A stretch of 64,000 nt of DNA from Streptomyces sp. NBC_00461 (GTDB lineage: Bacteria > Actinomycetota > Actinomycetes > Streptomycetales > Streptomycetaceae), in contig NZ_CP107902.1 of the NCBI RefSeq assembly GCF_036013935.1, positions 434,001 through 498,000 on the forward strand, read 5' to 3'. Positions 1-9,138 of this stretch are shown one piece after another (position 1 is the first letter of the stretch; the number at the start of each line of letters is the position of its first letter). The position numbers were made by a program, and so were the translations under genes. Below the pieces are notes generated by a model, which was not told the origin of the DNA, searched no databases, and saw only the letters and a program-made list of their open reading frames with translations.

Positions 1-1437
1 GTCGAGTGCCGAACTTCGTGGGTCGTCGCCGAAGCGCACGGTGCCGGCCTGGTGTGCGGTGGCGCCGATCGGCATGCCCTTGTGCAAGTAGATGCTGTGA
101 TCCAGCAGATGGTGCTCGTGCATGCCCAGGTGTCCGAGCATTCCCCGCAACTTGTGCTGGAGGCGCTTCAGCCCGGCGATGTTGTTCTTCTCGTCGAGGG
201 CCAGGTGGATGGCGTCGTCCTTGTCGAGGGTGACCCGGCTCTCGGGCAGCGGAAGGTCCTCTCCGCACAGCCAGAAGTCGACGGCGTGGTGCGCGAGTAC
301 CTCGAAGGGCATGTCGGGCATGGCGGCACCGGCCCAGCGCGGTGCCTCGCCGTGGATCTGGTCGGCGTCCGACTTGCCGAGCATCTGGATGCCGCCGAGC
401 GGAAACTCCCAGTCGTCCGCGCCCAGGTACCAGTCGTTCAGCGCCAGGGTCTTCTGGAAACTTGTGGGGTTCGGTTCCTTCGACACCGCCATCAGCGCCA
501 GGTTGTTGTGCCGCATGTAGTGGCGACCCACCACGTCCGAGCTGTTGGCCAGACCGGCGGGGTGCTTGTCGCCCGCCGAACGCAGCAGCAGAACGGCGGA
601 GTTGACCGCGCCGGCGGCGACCACCACGATGTCGGCGCTGAATTCCTCGGTCGCTCCGTTCCTGAGTTCGGCGACGACCCTGGTGACGGTGCGTCCGGTC
701 GGGTCGGTCTCCAGGCGCTGCACGTCGGCGTTGGTCACCATCGTGACGTTGTCGTACTTCAGCGCCGGGTCGACGCAGATCACCTGTGCGTCGGACTTGG
801 CGCCCAGCAGGCAGGGGAAGCCGTCGACCCGGTCGCAGCGGATGCAGACGCTGTCGTGGGTGGCCCGGCCGTGCTCGTCCTGGGTCAGGTTCACGCCGAT
901 CGGCAGGTGAAAGGGGTGCAGGCCGGCCTTCCCCAGATCGTCGCTGAGCTGCTGGATGCGCGCCTCGTGCTCGACCGGCGGGTAGGCGTACTGCGCGCTC
1001 GTCGGCCCTCCGGTGGGGTCCTCGCCGTGCCGGCCGTGCACCAGGTAGAGGTGCTCGGCCTGGGTGTAGTACGGCTCCAGGTCCTCGTAACGGATCGGCC
1101 AGGCCGGAGAGATGCCGTCGTGGTGGCGCAGTTCGCCGAAGTCCTCGGGCCGGAGCCGGAAGAGCGCGGCGCCGTAGAACTTGGTGTTGCCCCCGACGTA
1201 GTAATTGACCTCCGGCGGGAACTGGTTGCCGTGCTTGTCGTACCAGAACTCCGGGGCACGGTACTTGCCCTTGACGAAGACGGTGGTGGAGTCCCAGTTG
1301 TCCCGCTCCCGCGGCAGGTAGTCGCCGCGTTCCAGGATCAGGATCCGCTTGCCGGAGGGGGCCAGCCGGTGGGCGAGCGTGCCGCCGCCCGCTCCCGTAC
1401 CGATGACGATGACGTCGTAGTGCTGATCGTCGGCCAT
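1..1437 (-). CDS. GMC-family FAD-dependent oxidoreductase (C-terminus beyond window)
   Basis: The visible 479 residues begin with MADDQHYDVIVIGTGAGGGT, which carries the GxGxxG dinucleotide-binding motif for FAD. They end in GTVRFGDDPRSSALD, the motif found close to the C-terminus of GMC oxidoreductases (glucose, choline and cellobiose dehydrogenase relatives), so only a short tail is missing. The GGNTKFYGAALFRLR segment is the usual N-terminal FAD loop. The ATG at 1437 has only a weak GGGAC-like site upstream. The gene follows gluconokinase on the same strand after a 183-bp gap. Oxidation of a sugar or alcohol is a family-level expectation; glucose or gluconolactone chemistry is inferred from the neighbours. 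The cytoplasmic acceptor and the substrate are unknown. Confidence 0.9.
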   Translation of the reverse strand, partial: MADDQHYDVIVIGTGAGGGTLAHRLAPSGKRILILERGDYLPRERDNWDSTTVFVKGKYRAPEFWYDKHGNQFPPEVNYYVGGNTKFYGAALFRLRPEDFGELRHHDGISPAWPIRYEDLEPYYTQAEHLYLVHGRHGEDPTGGPTSAQYAYPPVEHEARIQQLSDDLGKAGLHPFHLPIGVNLTQDEHGRATHDSVCIRCDRVDGFPCLLGAKSDAQVICVDPALKYDNVTMVTNADVQRLETDPTGRTVTRVVAELRNGATEEFSADIVVVAAGAVNSAVLLLRSAGDKHPAGLANSSDVVGRHYMRHNNLALMAVSKEPNPTSFQKTLALNDWYLGADDWEFPLGGIQMLGKSDADQIHGEAPRWAGAAMPDMPFEVLAHHAVDFWLCGEDLPLPESRVTLDKDDAIHLALDEKNNIAGLKRLQHKLRGMLGHLGMHEHHLLDHSIYLHKGMPIGATAHQAGTVRFGDDPRSSALD

Positions 1438-1620
1438 GAGAGGGTCCCGTTCTAGAAGTCGTCGGCTGTCCTGGCCGAAGCGCCCGTCCGGGGGGCTCCG
1501 GCCTGTGCTGTTCCGCACGGACATTCACGCATTCGGAATATTCAGGACATTCGGCGCCAACTACCAAACTATCGGGTGGGTCGGCCTGCGGCGACCCGGC
1601 GGATTCGATCAGGCGCCCGG
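1438..1620 (-). promoter_or_regulatory. Possible control region of the GMC gene with GGACATTC direct repeats
   Basis: This gap holds two GGACATTC repeats (1519-1526 and 1545-1552) around a CATTCGGAATATTC core, an AT-rich island in otherwise GC-rich DNA. It lies upstream of the leftward GMC gene. A short hairpin (GGGTCG at 1578-1583, CGACCC at 1592-1597) sits just after the gluconokinase stop and could be a weak terminator. No experimentally known motif was recognised. Confidence 0.3.
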
Positions 1621-2136
1621 TCATTTCACAGCACGGACAGCGCGCACCGCCTGGTCGACGAGGGTCTGCGAGTCGGCCACCGCGTCGACGGTCAGGCCGG
1701 GCTCGTCCGGCCGCAGCGGTTCCAGGGCGGCGTACTGGGAATCCACCAGCCGGGCGGGCATGAAATGGCCCACACGGCCTGCGAGCCGCCGGTCGGCGAT
1801 CGCGCGGTCCAGCGCCAGATACAGGAACAACACGCCTGCGCCTGCCCTGCGCAACTCGTCCCGGTACTCGCGCTTGAGGGCCGAGCACGCCACCACCCCG
1901 CCCTGTCCGGCCTCGGTCGCCTCGCGGATCCATTCGGCGACAGCCCGCAGCCACGGGCGGCGATCCTCGTCGTCGAGTGGGTGGCCTGCGGACATCTTGG
2001 CGCGGTTCGCGGCCGGGTGGACGTCGTCCGCCTCCAGGAAGGGCACCCTCATCCGCTGCGCGAGCAGCAGTCCGACGGTGGACTTGCCCGATCCCGAGAC
2101 ACCCATGACCACCACGACCGAGGGTGCCGGGGTCAC
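1621..2136 (-). CDS. gntK: Gluconokinase (GntK family)
   Basis: The 171-residue protein opens with a Walker A loop, GVSGSGKST (about residues 12-20), followed by FLEADDVHPAANRAKMSAG, the gluconate-binding signature of GntK-type kinases, and VACSALKREYRDELR. It should phosphorylate D-gluconate to 6-phosphogluconate with ATP in the cytoplasm and so feed the pentose phosphate pathway. The GTG start at 2136 overlaps the TGA of the upstream cyclase gene (GTGA), which indicates translational coupling. A longer reading to 2202 exists but would overlap the cyclase coding sequence by about 70 bp and has no ribosome site. The length is normal for the family. Confidence 0.9.
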   Translation of the reverse strand: MTPAPSVVVVMGVSGSGKSTVGLLLAQRMRVPFLEADDVHPAANRAKMSAGHPLDDEDRRPWLRAVAEWIREATEAGQGGVVACSALKREYRDELRRAGAGVLFLYLALDRAIADRRLAGRVGHFMPARLVDSQYAALEPLRPDEPGLTVDAVADSQTLVDQAVRAVRAVK

Positions 2137-3077
2137 AGGACGGCAATCGGATTGACCGGCGAGCCGGTGGCGTCCGGCAGTCTCAGTGGGGCGATCACGC
2201 ACAGGAAGGACCAGCGTCCCTCCGCCTTGCAGACCGGTGCCAGGTCCTCGAACTGCAGGTAGTCCAGCAGGTGCAGGCCCATGGCGTGGATCGCCAGCAC
2301 ATGCACGGGAAAGTCGACGCCTTCGGTGGAACTCGGGGCCGTGTCGTTGTTACCGTCGCCGCCGAGCACAACGACCCGTCGGTCGGCGAGGAACTCCAGT
2401 GCCGACGGGTGGAGTCCGGCGCGCTCACGCGCCGCGTGCCACGGTCCGAGTTCGGCACGGCGTCGGCGATGCCCGACGCGGACGAACAGGAGGTCGCCCT
2501 CGGTCACGCGGACGTGCTGGGCGGTTTCGGCCGTGGTGAGGTCGCCGACCGTCACGTGATCACCCGGTTCGAGCCAGGGCACGCCGCGCAGCCGCGCGAT
2601 GTCCAGCAGCACGCCGCGCCCCACGATCCCGTCGCGCACCGCCTCGACCGAGAGCGCCGTGGCTCCGTCCGCCGTGACGCTGCTCGCGGCCACGCCGCCG
2701 TGCAGGGTGCCGTCGTAGATCACGTGACAGAGGGCGTCCAGGTGGCTGTCGGCGTCGCCGTGCACGTTCATCGCGAAGCTGTCCCTCGCGAAGTGCAGTC
2801 CGCTGGAGACGTCTTCGCCTGGCTGCCCGCTCATCCGGTGCTTCGCGGGCTCCGGATTGTCCGGGCCGGGCAGTGTCTCCACTGGCGCGGCGAGCGTCAC
2901 CGTCCGGCCGGTCCGCACCTCCCGAGTGGCGGCCGCCACCCGGGCAGGAGTGAGCGCGTCCAGAGCGCCGCGGTCGCCTGAGGCCCAGGCAGAGCGCGAG
3001 GACAGGCGCCGGTACAGCTCGCCGAATTCCTCCTCGGTCAGCCGTGGCGGTCCTGGCGGATGGGCATGGGTGACCAT
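2133..3077 (-). CDS. Cyclase-family metal-dependent hydrolase (kynurenine formamidase-like)
   Basis: This 314-residue protein carries HGDADSHLDALCHV at residues 106-119, a variant of the HxGTHxDxxxH metal-binding motif of the cyclase/kynurenine-formamidase superfamily. It ends near NDTAPSSTEGVDFPVHVLAI and a conserved histidine. Members hydrolyse amide, ester or lactone bonds using divalent metal. The gene starts 3 bp after the GH15 stop and overlaps gluconokinase by four bases, so it belongs to a leftward operon. Because its neighbours handle glucose and gluconate, a lactone or sugar-acid substrate is possible, but that is inference. The third motif position has Ala-Asp in place of Gly-Thr. 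Confidence 0.8.
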   Translation of the reverse strand: MVTHAHPPGPPRLTEEEFGELYRRLSSRSAWASGDRGALDALTPARVAAATREVRTGRTVTLAAPVETLPGPDNPEPAKHRMSGQPGEDVSSGLHFARDSFAMNVHGDADSHLDALCHVIYDGTLHGGVAASSVTADGATALSVEAVRDGIVGRGVLLDIARLRGVPWLEPGDHVTVGDLTTAETAQHVRVTEGDLLFVRVGHRRRRAELGPWHAARERAGLHPSALEFLADRRVVVLGGDGNNDTAPSSTEGVDFPVHVLAIHAMGLHLLDYLQFEDLAPVCKAEGRWSFLCVIAPLRLPDATGSPVNPIAVL

Positions 3078-3080
3078 AGG

Positions 3081-4907
3081 TCAGCGCCTGTGCTCCGCGT
3101 CGAGCGCCTGGTCGAGGGTGGAGGCCGCCATGATGAGCGACAGATGGGTGAACGCCTGCGGGAAGTTGCCCAGTTGTTCCCCGGTCGGACCGACCTCCTC
3201 GGCGAAGAGCCCGACGTGGTTGGCGTAGGTCTGCATCTTCTCGAAGGTGTAGCGGGCCTGAGGCAGTCGCCCCGCCCGGGCCAGCGCGTCGACGTAGAGG
3301 AAGGTGCACAGACTGAAGGTGCCCTCCGAGCCGCGCAGCCCGTCCGGCGACGCCGCCGGGTCGTAGCGGTAGACGAGGCTGTCGGAGACGAGCTTGCGGT
3401 CCATCGCGTCGAGGGTGGAGAGCCAGGCCGGGTCCTTCGGGGCGACGAATTCGACCCTGGGCATCAGCAGCAGGGAGGCGTCCAGGACGTCGCTGCCGTA
3501 GTGCTGGACGAAGGCGCCCTCCTGCTCGCTCCAGCCGCGTTCCATGACCTGTTCGAAGATGGCGTCTCTCGCGCCGCGCCACTTCTCCAGGTCGGCGGGC
3601 CTGCGGAAGTGCTCGGCCACGCTCAGTCCGTGGTCGAAGGCGACCCAGCACATCACGCGGCTGTAGGTGAAGTCCTGCCGGCCGCCGCGGGTCTCCCAGA
3701 TGCCCTCGTCCGGCCGGTCCCAGTGGTCGGCGAGCCAGTCCAGCGTCCTGGACACCGTCTTCCATCCCCGGTACGTGGTCTGCTGCGCGATCTCAAGGCC
3801 CTGGGACACCGCGTAGAGGGCCTCGCCGTAGATGTCCAACTGGAGCTGGTCGGCGGCACCGTTGCCGATGCGGACGGGGGCAGAACCGCGGTAGCCCTCG
3901 AAGTGTTCGAGTATCTCCTCCGGCAGGTCGGGGTTGCCGTCGATCCGGTACATCGTCTGGAGCGGCTCCTCCTCCTTGCCCTCGCGCTCGTGCAGCCTGT
4001 CGACGAGCCAGTGGACGAAGGAGGTGGCCTCCTCGACGAAGCCCAGGTCCAGCATGGCCCGCACGGACAGCGCGCCGTCGCGTACCCAGGTGAACCGGTA
4101 GTCCCAGTTGCGCTCTCCGCCGACCTGCTCGGGCAGGCCCGTGGTGGCCGCCGCGACGAGGGCGCCGGTGGGGGCGTAGGTGAGGAGCTTGAGGGTGATG
4201 ACCGAACGGTGCACCAGCTCGGGCCAGCGGCCCCGGTAGTGGGACTGGCGCAGCCAGTCCTGCCAGAAGCGGCCGGTGTCGTCGACCTGCGCGGTGAGTC
4301 CGTCGACGGTGAGGGGCGGGGGTGCCTCGCCGCCGGACGCGCAGACGGTGAACACGGCGCCACCGGACTCGCCGGCATTCAGTGTCAGCCGGCCGCGTAC
4401 GTCCTGGCCGTCCCGCTTCAGCGGGAACGAGGTCTGCAGATGCGCGTCCATCCCCGCGGACCGGAACAGGCCGTTCTTTCCGCCCTCGCCGAGTTCCAGC
4501 TGGTGCTCGGCCCGGCCGTAGTCGAAGCGCGGCCGGCATTCGAGGGTGAAGGGGACGCTCCCGCGCACGGCACGCACGAGGCGTATCAGGGTGTGACGGT
4601 CGGTGGCGGTGCCGGTTCGGTCCGGAGGCATGAAGTCGATCACTTCACCCACTCCGTCCGGTGACATGAACCGGGTCACCAGAATGGCCGTGTCGGGGTA
4701 GTACAGCTGCTTGCAGGTCTGGTCCGGGTGCTCGGGGGCCAGCCGCAGGTACCCGCCGCCGTCGTGGTCGAGCAGGGCGGCGAAGACGCTGGGTGAGTCG
4801 AACCGGGGAGCGGCGAACCAGTCCACGACACCCTGCGACGAGACGAGCGCGGCGGTCTGCAGGTCGCCCACCAGGCCGTGTTCGGCGATGGGAGGGTAGC
4901 GGTCCAT
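3081..4907 (-). CDS. Glycoside hydrolase family 15 protein (glucoamylase/trehalase-like)
   Basis: The 608-residue protein matches the two-domain GH15 layout common in actinomycetes: an N-terminal beta-sandwich starting MDRYPPIAEHGLVGDLQTAAL, then an (alpha/alpha)6 barrel with TWVRDGALSVRAMLDLGF. Likely catalytic glutamates are E405 in GIWETRGG and E528 in GSEGTFSLC. No signal peptide is visible, so it should act inside the cell on maltodextrins or trehalose and release glucose. The ATG at 4907 is preceded by GGAG at five bases; a GTG at 4946 lacks a ribosome site. It is the first gene of the leftward operon with the cyclase and gluconokinase genes. Confidence 0.88.
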   Translation of the reverse strand: MDRYPPIAEHGLVGDLQTAALVSSQGVVDWFAAPRFDSPSVFAALLDHDGGGYLRLAPEHPDQTCKQLYYPDTAILVTRFMSPDGVGEVIDFMPPDRTGTATDRHTLIRLVRAVRGSVPFTLECRPRFDYGRAEHQLELGEGGKNGLFRSAGMDAHLQTSFPLKRDGQDVRGRLTLNAGESGGAVFTVCASGGEAPPPLTVDGLTAQVDDTGRFWQDWLRQSHYRGRWPELVHRSVITLKLLTYAPTGALVAAATTGLPEQVGGERNWDYRFTWVRDGALSVRAMLDLGFVEEATSFVHWLVDRLHEREGKEEEPLQTMYRIDGNPDLPEEILEHFEGYRGSAPVRIGNGAADQLQLDIYGEALYAVSQGLEIAQQTTYRGWKTVSRTLDWLADHWDRPDEGIWETRGGRQDFTYSRVMCWVAFDHGLSVAEHFRRPADLEKWRGARDAIFEQVMERGWSEQEGAFVQHYGSDVLDASLLLMPRVEFVAPKDPAWLSTLDAMDRKLVSDSLVYRYDPAASPDGLRGSEGTFSLCTFLYVDALARAGRLPQARYTFEKMQTYANHVGLFAEEVGPTGEQLGNFPQAFTHLSLIMAASTLDQALDAEHRR

Positions 4908-5148
4908 GGCTGCTCCGAAATCTCGGAAAGATCCCCCTGTGTCCACTATCGGCCAATCGGGTGATCCTTGCGCGCCGGAAGCGAACGGAGCGACTGGGGG
5001 CGCCGCAGCGCGAGCAGAACACCCGCCTTGCCGACCCCCACCCAGCGAGCGTTACTTACTGGAGTCGGCCGGTCACACGCGGGAGGGCTCCGGCACCCGG
5101 GCACCGTGACGCCGCGGTGGCGTCGTCGGCGAGCGAAGGAGGTGGTGC

Positions 5149-6102
5149 ATGGAGATGATCCACGTCCGGCTGGTGAGCCCCACTGATCTCACCCCCCGGG
5201 CGGTCGGGCTGCTGACCGACGACCGCTATGTCTTCAACCTGGTCGTCCTCGCCGAACTGGCGCACAACCCCGACGGTGACGCGATCGAGTGCGACATCCT
5301 GGCGGGTGCGGCCAACGCCGTGCTGCGCGGCCTGCGCGAGCTGGAACTCGACCGCCGCGGATCCATCGTCATCGAACCGGTCGAGATGGCCTTCTCCGGC
5401 ACGGCGGCCGAAGCCGAGCAGCGGCAGCTCGGGGCGCTCGCGCACGCGCCGGTCTGGGAGGAGGTCGAAGCGCGGATTCGCGCCGAGGGCACCTATCTGC
5501 CGAGTTTCTACATCTACTTGGTCATCGCAGGCGTCATCGGGGCGGTGGGAATCATCACCAACTCCCAGATCCTCATCGTCGCGGCGATGGTCGTAGGACC
5601 GGAGTACGGCGCTGTCACCAGCGTCGCACTGGGCATCGACCGCGGCAACGGCACCAGGATCCGCCAGGGCCTGTTCGCCCTGACCGTGGGATTCCTGCTG
5701 GCCGTCCTCGTGACCTTCCTGTTCTCGTGGGCGGTCCGGGGCCTCGACTTTCAACCCAAGGCATTCGAGCTGGGCTTCAGGCCCGTCTCCACGCTGATCG
5801 ACGCCCCCAACGCCTTCTCCGTCGTCGTCGCGGTGCTGGCCGGCATCGTCGGGATCATGTCCCTGACCCAGGCCAGGACGAGCGCTCTGCTCGGCGTCTT
5901 CATCTCGGTCACCACCATCCCGGCCGCCGCCGACATCGGCGTCTCCTGCGCGTTCTCCAGCTGGAGCGAGGCGCGCGGATCCCTGATCCAACTCCTGCTC
6001 AACATCGTGCTGCTGATCCTGGTGGGCGTGTTGATGATCAGGTTCCAACGGGCTGTCTGGCGGCGCATCGGCCGTCGCGAAGGGCGCGCGGGCAGCGGGT
6101 GA
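5149..6102 (+). CDS. DUF389 domain membrane protein
   Basis: The 317-residue protein has a soluble N-terminal part (about residues 1-110) and then several hydrophobic segments, starting with FYIYLVIAGVIGAVGIITNS and followed by AAMVVGPEYGAV, the core signature of DUF389 (TIGR00341-like) proteins. The function of this family is not established; it is a predicted integral membrane protein of about six segments. AAGGAGG lies nine bases before the ATG. It is divergent from the GH15 gene across a 241-bp shared upstream region, so the two may share control sites. The C-terminus ends in a basic tail. Confidence 0.85.
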   Translation: MEMIHVRLVSPTDLTPRAVGLLTDDRYVFNLVVLAELAHNPDGDAIECDILAGAANAVLRGLRELELDRRGSIVIEPVEMAFSGTAAEAEQRQLGALAHAPVWEEVEARIRAEGTYLPSFYIYLVIAGVIGAVGIITNSQILIVAAMVVGPEYGAVTSVALGIDRGNGTRIRQGLFALTVGFLLAVLVTFLFSWAVRGLDFQPKAFELGFRPVSTLIDAPNAFSVVVAVLAGIVGIMSLTQARTSALLGVFISVTTIPAAADIGVSCAFSSWSEARGSLIQLLLNIVLLILVGVLMIRFQRAVWRRIGRREGRAGSG

Positions 6103-6320
6103 CGCCGCCATCCGGGAGCCGGCGCGAGCGCCCTGGCGTCGGCCGCCGCCCGCTTCTGTGGCCTCAGCGGGCGAACCTGCCCGGTGATCGCGCCGAGGGG
6201 AACGTGTCGTGCTTGACCGGGCCCATGGCGGGGCCGCACGCTCCCGACGGGAGGGCCGGCACCACAGGCCACCACCACGTCGGCGTCCGAGGACGGCCGG
6301 GCGGACCGAGGAGGCCACGC

Positions 6321-7241
6321 GTGCAGGAGAGCCGCACCGGACGGCAACTGACCCTGCGTCACGGCACACACCGTGCCGTTGTCGTCGAGCTGGGCGCGGC
6401 CCTTCGGTCGTACGCGGTCGGTGAGCGCACCGTGATCGACGGATTCGCCGAACAGGACCGGATCACCGGCGGACGCGGCCAGATCCTGGTGCCGTGGCCC
6501 AACCGGATCCGCGACGGCCGCTACCCCTGGTCCGGGCAGGATCTGCAGCTACCGCTCACCGAGCCGACCGGCGGCAACGCCATCCACGGGCTGCTGCGGT
6601 GGGTCGCGTGGCGGGTCGTGGAGGCGAGCGGCAGCCGCGCCGTCCTGGAGGTCTCGCTGTGGCCGCAGCCGGGCTACCCGTTCCACCTCCACGTCCGCGC
6701 CGAGTACACCCTGGGCGAGAGCGGGCTCGAAGTCGCCGTCACCGCGCGCAACCTTGACGCGAGCGCCGCACCGTACGGCTTCGGACAGCACCCCTACGTC
6801 ACCGCGGGCACCGCCGTCGTCGACCAGGCGCTGCTGACCGTCCCCGCACGCACCTGGCTGCGCACCGATGAGCGTGGACTGCCGGTCGCCGCCGAGCCGG
6901 TCGCCGGGAGCGAGTACGACCTGCGAACGCCCCGAGCTGTCGGTGCGCTCCGGCTGGACACCCCTTTCGGCGACCTCGACCGGGACGCGGACGGTCGGGC
7001 CGTGGTGCGCCTGGCTCACCCGTCGGGTGCGTTCGGCACCGACGTGTGGCTCGGTGAAGGCGCCGACTACGTGCAGCTCTACACCGGCGACACGCTCCCG
7101 CCGGGGCAGCGCCGTCGGGCGGTCGCTATCGAGCCGATGACCTGTCCGCCCGACGCCTTCCGCAGCGGCACCGGGCTCGTCAGCCTTGGCCCCGGCGAGC
7201 AGCACACCGTCCGCTGGGGGATCACCCCGTGGGGAGAGTGA
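6321..7241 (+). CDS. Aldose 1-epimerase family protein
   Basis: The 306-residue protein reads VQESRTGRQLTLRHG and then shows galactose-mutarotase features: LVPWPNRIRDGRY, GNAIHGLLRW with the conserved His, PYGFGQHPYV with a second His, and PDAFRSGTGLVSLGPGE near the end. It should interconvert alpha and beta anomers of an aldohexose. The GTG at 6321 is chosen because GAGGAGG sits six bases upstream and nothing upstream in frame resembles the family. Mutarotation supplies the beta anomer that most glucose dehydrogenases use, which fits the oxidoreductase and gluconokinase in the divergent cluster. That functional link is inferred. Confidence 0.85.
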   Translation: MQESRTGRQLTLRHGTHRAVVVELGAALRSYAVGERTVIDGFAEQDRITGGRGQILVPWPNRIRDGRYPWSGQDLQLPLTEPTGGNAIHGLLRWVAWRVVEASGSRAVLEVSLWPQPGYPFHLHVRAEYTLGESGLEVAVTARNLDASAAPYGFGQHPYVTAGTAVVDQALLTVPARTWLRTDERGLPVAAEPVAGSEYDLRTPRAVGALRLDTPFGDLDRDADGRAVVRLAHPSGAFGTDVWLGEGADYVQLYTGDTLPPGQRRRAVAIEPMTCPPDAFRSGTGLVSLGPGEQHTVRWGITPWGE

Positions 7242-7362
7242 CGACGCCGTCACGGCGCCCGACCGTCACACGGCACTCGGCGGAGATCTGACCCGGACGG
7301 CCACGCAGCAGGTCGGCACGAGCACCCGCTCGTCCCACCACCCCGCACCGAAAGGGCCGAAT

Positions 7363-9138
7363 GTGACGACGAACCAGGTATTCATCGGCGTGGGCGTGAT
7401 CCTGCTCCTGGCCGTCGGATCGCAGATCCTGGCCGGCCGCCTGCACATCCCCGCCCTCATCGTCCTGCTGCCGGTCGGCTTCGCCGCCGGCGCGCTGATC
7501 GACGACGTCGCCCCCGAGCAGCTGCTGGGCACCGCGTTCTCACCGCTGGTGTCGCTGGCCGTCGCCGTGATCCTCTACGACGCCGGCCTCGGGCTGGACC
7601 TGGCGGCGCTGAAGGGCCACACCCGCCGCGTCGTCGTCCGGCTGATCTGGATCGGTGTCCTCATCACCGGGCTGCTCGGCGCTCTGGTTGCCGCGCCGCT
7701 GCTGGGGATTTCCGCACGGGCGGCCATCATGATCGGCACGATCCTCGTGGTCTCGGGGCCGACGGTCGTCGGACCACTGCTCAGTTTCGTGCGACCGAAG
7801 GACCGGCTCCAGCGCATCCTGGTCTGGGAAGGGTCCCTCATCGACCCGGTCGGCGGCGTCCTGGGCGCACTGGTCTTCCATGCGGTCGTGGCGAGCTCAC
7901 ACCACGTCGGCAGTGGGGCGGCGCGGTTCCTGGCCAGCGTGGGCATCGGAGTGGCCGGAGGCGCGGTCGGAGCGGCTGTGCTGTGGGTGCTGTTCCGGGT
8001 GCTGCGGCTCGGCGAGGTCCTCGGCACCACGGCGCAACTCGCCCTGGTGATCGGCGTGGCGGCGTTCTGCGACGTCCTGCGCGACGACACGGGACTCATC
8101 GCCTCCGTGGTGATGGGCCTGGCCGTCGCCAACCTCCCCGGCATGGACGTACCCGCGCGTCGGCCCTTCTTCGAGACCCTGGTCAGCCTGATCCTCGGCG
8201 TGCTCTTCATCTCGATCTCGGCCACCGTCACCCCTCACTCGCTGCGCCACGTATGGCTGCCCGCGCTCGGGCTCGCCGCCTTTCTGGTGCTGGTCGTCAG
8301 GCCGCTGGTCGCCCTCGTGGCCACCCTCGGCACCGACCTGACCCGCGGCGAGCGGAGCTTCATCGGCTGGATGGCGCCACGCGGGATCGTCGCGGCCGCC
8401 ACGGCCTCCACGTTCTCGGCCGGCCTGGTGGCCAATGACATCGGCGGCGCATCGAAGATCCTTCCGGCCACGTTCGTCGTCATCGTCGCGACCGTGACGC
8501 TCTACGGCCTGACCGCCTCGCCCGTCGCCCGTTGCCTGGGCGTCGTGCGCCCGTCCCGCTCGCGGCCCCTGCTGGTCGGCGGCGACCCCTGGGTGGTCGA
8601 CCTGGGCGTGGCCCTGAAGTCAGCAGGGCTGGAGGTGCTGATGTGGGCGGGGGAAGAGGAACAGCGCGAACGTATCCGACAGGCCGGCATCGAGCTGGCG
8701 CCCGGTGAGCTGTTGGGCGCCGCCGCGGGCGAAGCGGCCGAGCTGGAGGGCATCACGGCGGTGTACTTCCTCACCTCCGAGGACGACTTCAACGCGCTGG
8801 CGGCGGTGCTTCTGCGAGGCAGCGTGGAGGGTACGGTCCACCGCCTCAACGCACCGGCCGACAGTCACGGCGTGGTGGCGCCGTTCATCGGCGGTGAGGT
8901 TCTGTTCGGCCCGGATCTGACCTGGCCGACGTTCTCCCGCAGGTACGAGGAGGGGGCAGCCGTGCTCGTCCAGCCCGTCGGCGACGCCGAGCGGCCCGGC
9001 AGCGATCTGCTGTTCCTCGTACGGCGGGACGGCCGCCTCGATCCGGTCACGGAAGCCGGCACGCCCCTCCCCCGGCCTGGGGACACGGCCGTGCTTCTGG
9101 CCCCGGGCGCGCGGGGTACCGACAGCACGCCGGAGTAG
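7363..9138 (+). CDS. CPA1-type cation/proton antiporter with C-terminal TrkA-N-like domain
   Basis: The 591-residue protein has about twelve hydrophobic segments in its first 390 residues, starting VFIGVGVILLLAVGSQILAG. It contains the LVVSGPTVVGPLL and EGSLIDPVGGVLGALVF motifs typical of NhaP/CPA1 sodium or potassium/proton antiporters. The last 200 residues are soluble and read LLVGGDPWVVDLGVALKSAGL, resembling the Rossmann core of TrkA-N regulatory domains, with no clear GxGxxG. It probably exports cations in exchange for protons under nucleotide or redox control. The GTG at 7363 has AAAGGG upstream. It follows the epimerase gene by 121 bp, so they may or may not be cotranscribed. Confidence 0.87.
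   Translation: MTTNQVFIGVGVILLLAVGSQILAGRLHIPALIVLLPVGFAAGALIDDVAPEQLLGTAFSPLVSLAVAVILYDAGLGLDLAALKGHTRRVVVRLIWIGVLITGLLGALVAAPLLGISARAAIMIGTILVVSGPTVVGPLLSFVRPKDRLQRILVWEGSLIDPVGGVLGALVFHAVVASSHHVGSGAARFLASVGIGVAGGAVGAAVLWVLFRVLRLGEVLGTTAQLALVIGVAAFCDVLRDDTGLIASVVMGLAVANLPGMDVPARRPFFETLVSLILGVLFISISATVTPHSLRHVWLPALGLAAFLVLVVRPLVALVATLGTDLTRGERSFIGWMAPRGIVAAATASTFSAGLVANDIGGASKILPATFVVIVATVTLYGLTASPVARCLGVVRPSRSRPLLVGGDPWVVDLGVALKSAGLEVLMWAGEEEQRERIRQAGIELAPGELLGAAAGEAAELEGITAVYFLTSEDDFNALAAVLLRGSVEGTVHRLNAPADSHGVVAPFIGGEVLFGPDLTWPTFSRRYEEGAAVLVQPVGDAERPGSDLLFLVRRDGRLDPVTEAGTPLPRPGDTAVLLAPGARGTDSTPE

Noticed and set aside
52..1455. Plus-strand 467-residue reading at the left edge
   Set aside because: It is antisense to the GMC oxidoreductase, whose motifs on the minus strand are unmistakable.
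3081..4664. Long plus-strand reading frames opposite the GH15 gene, and similar long antisense frames opposite nearly every gene
   Set aside because: They are the mirror of strong third-position GC bias, have no family features or ribosome sites, and the opposite strand encodes a clear conserved protein.
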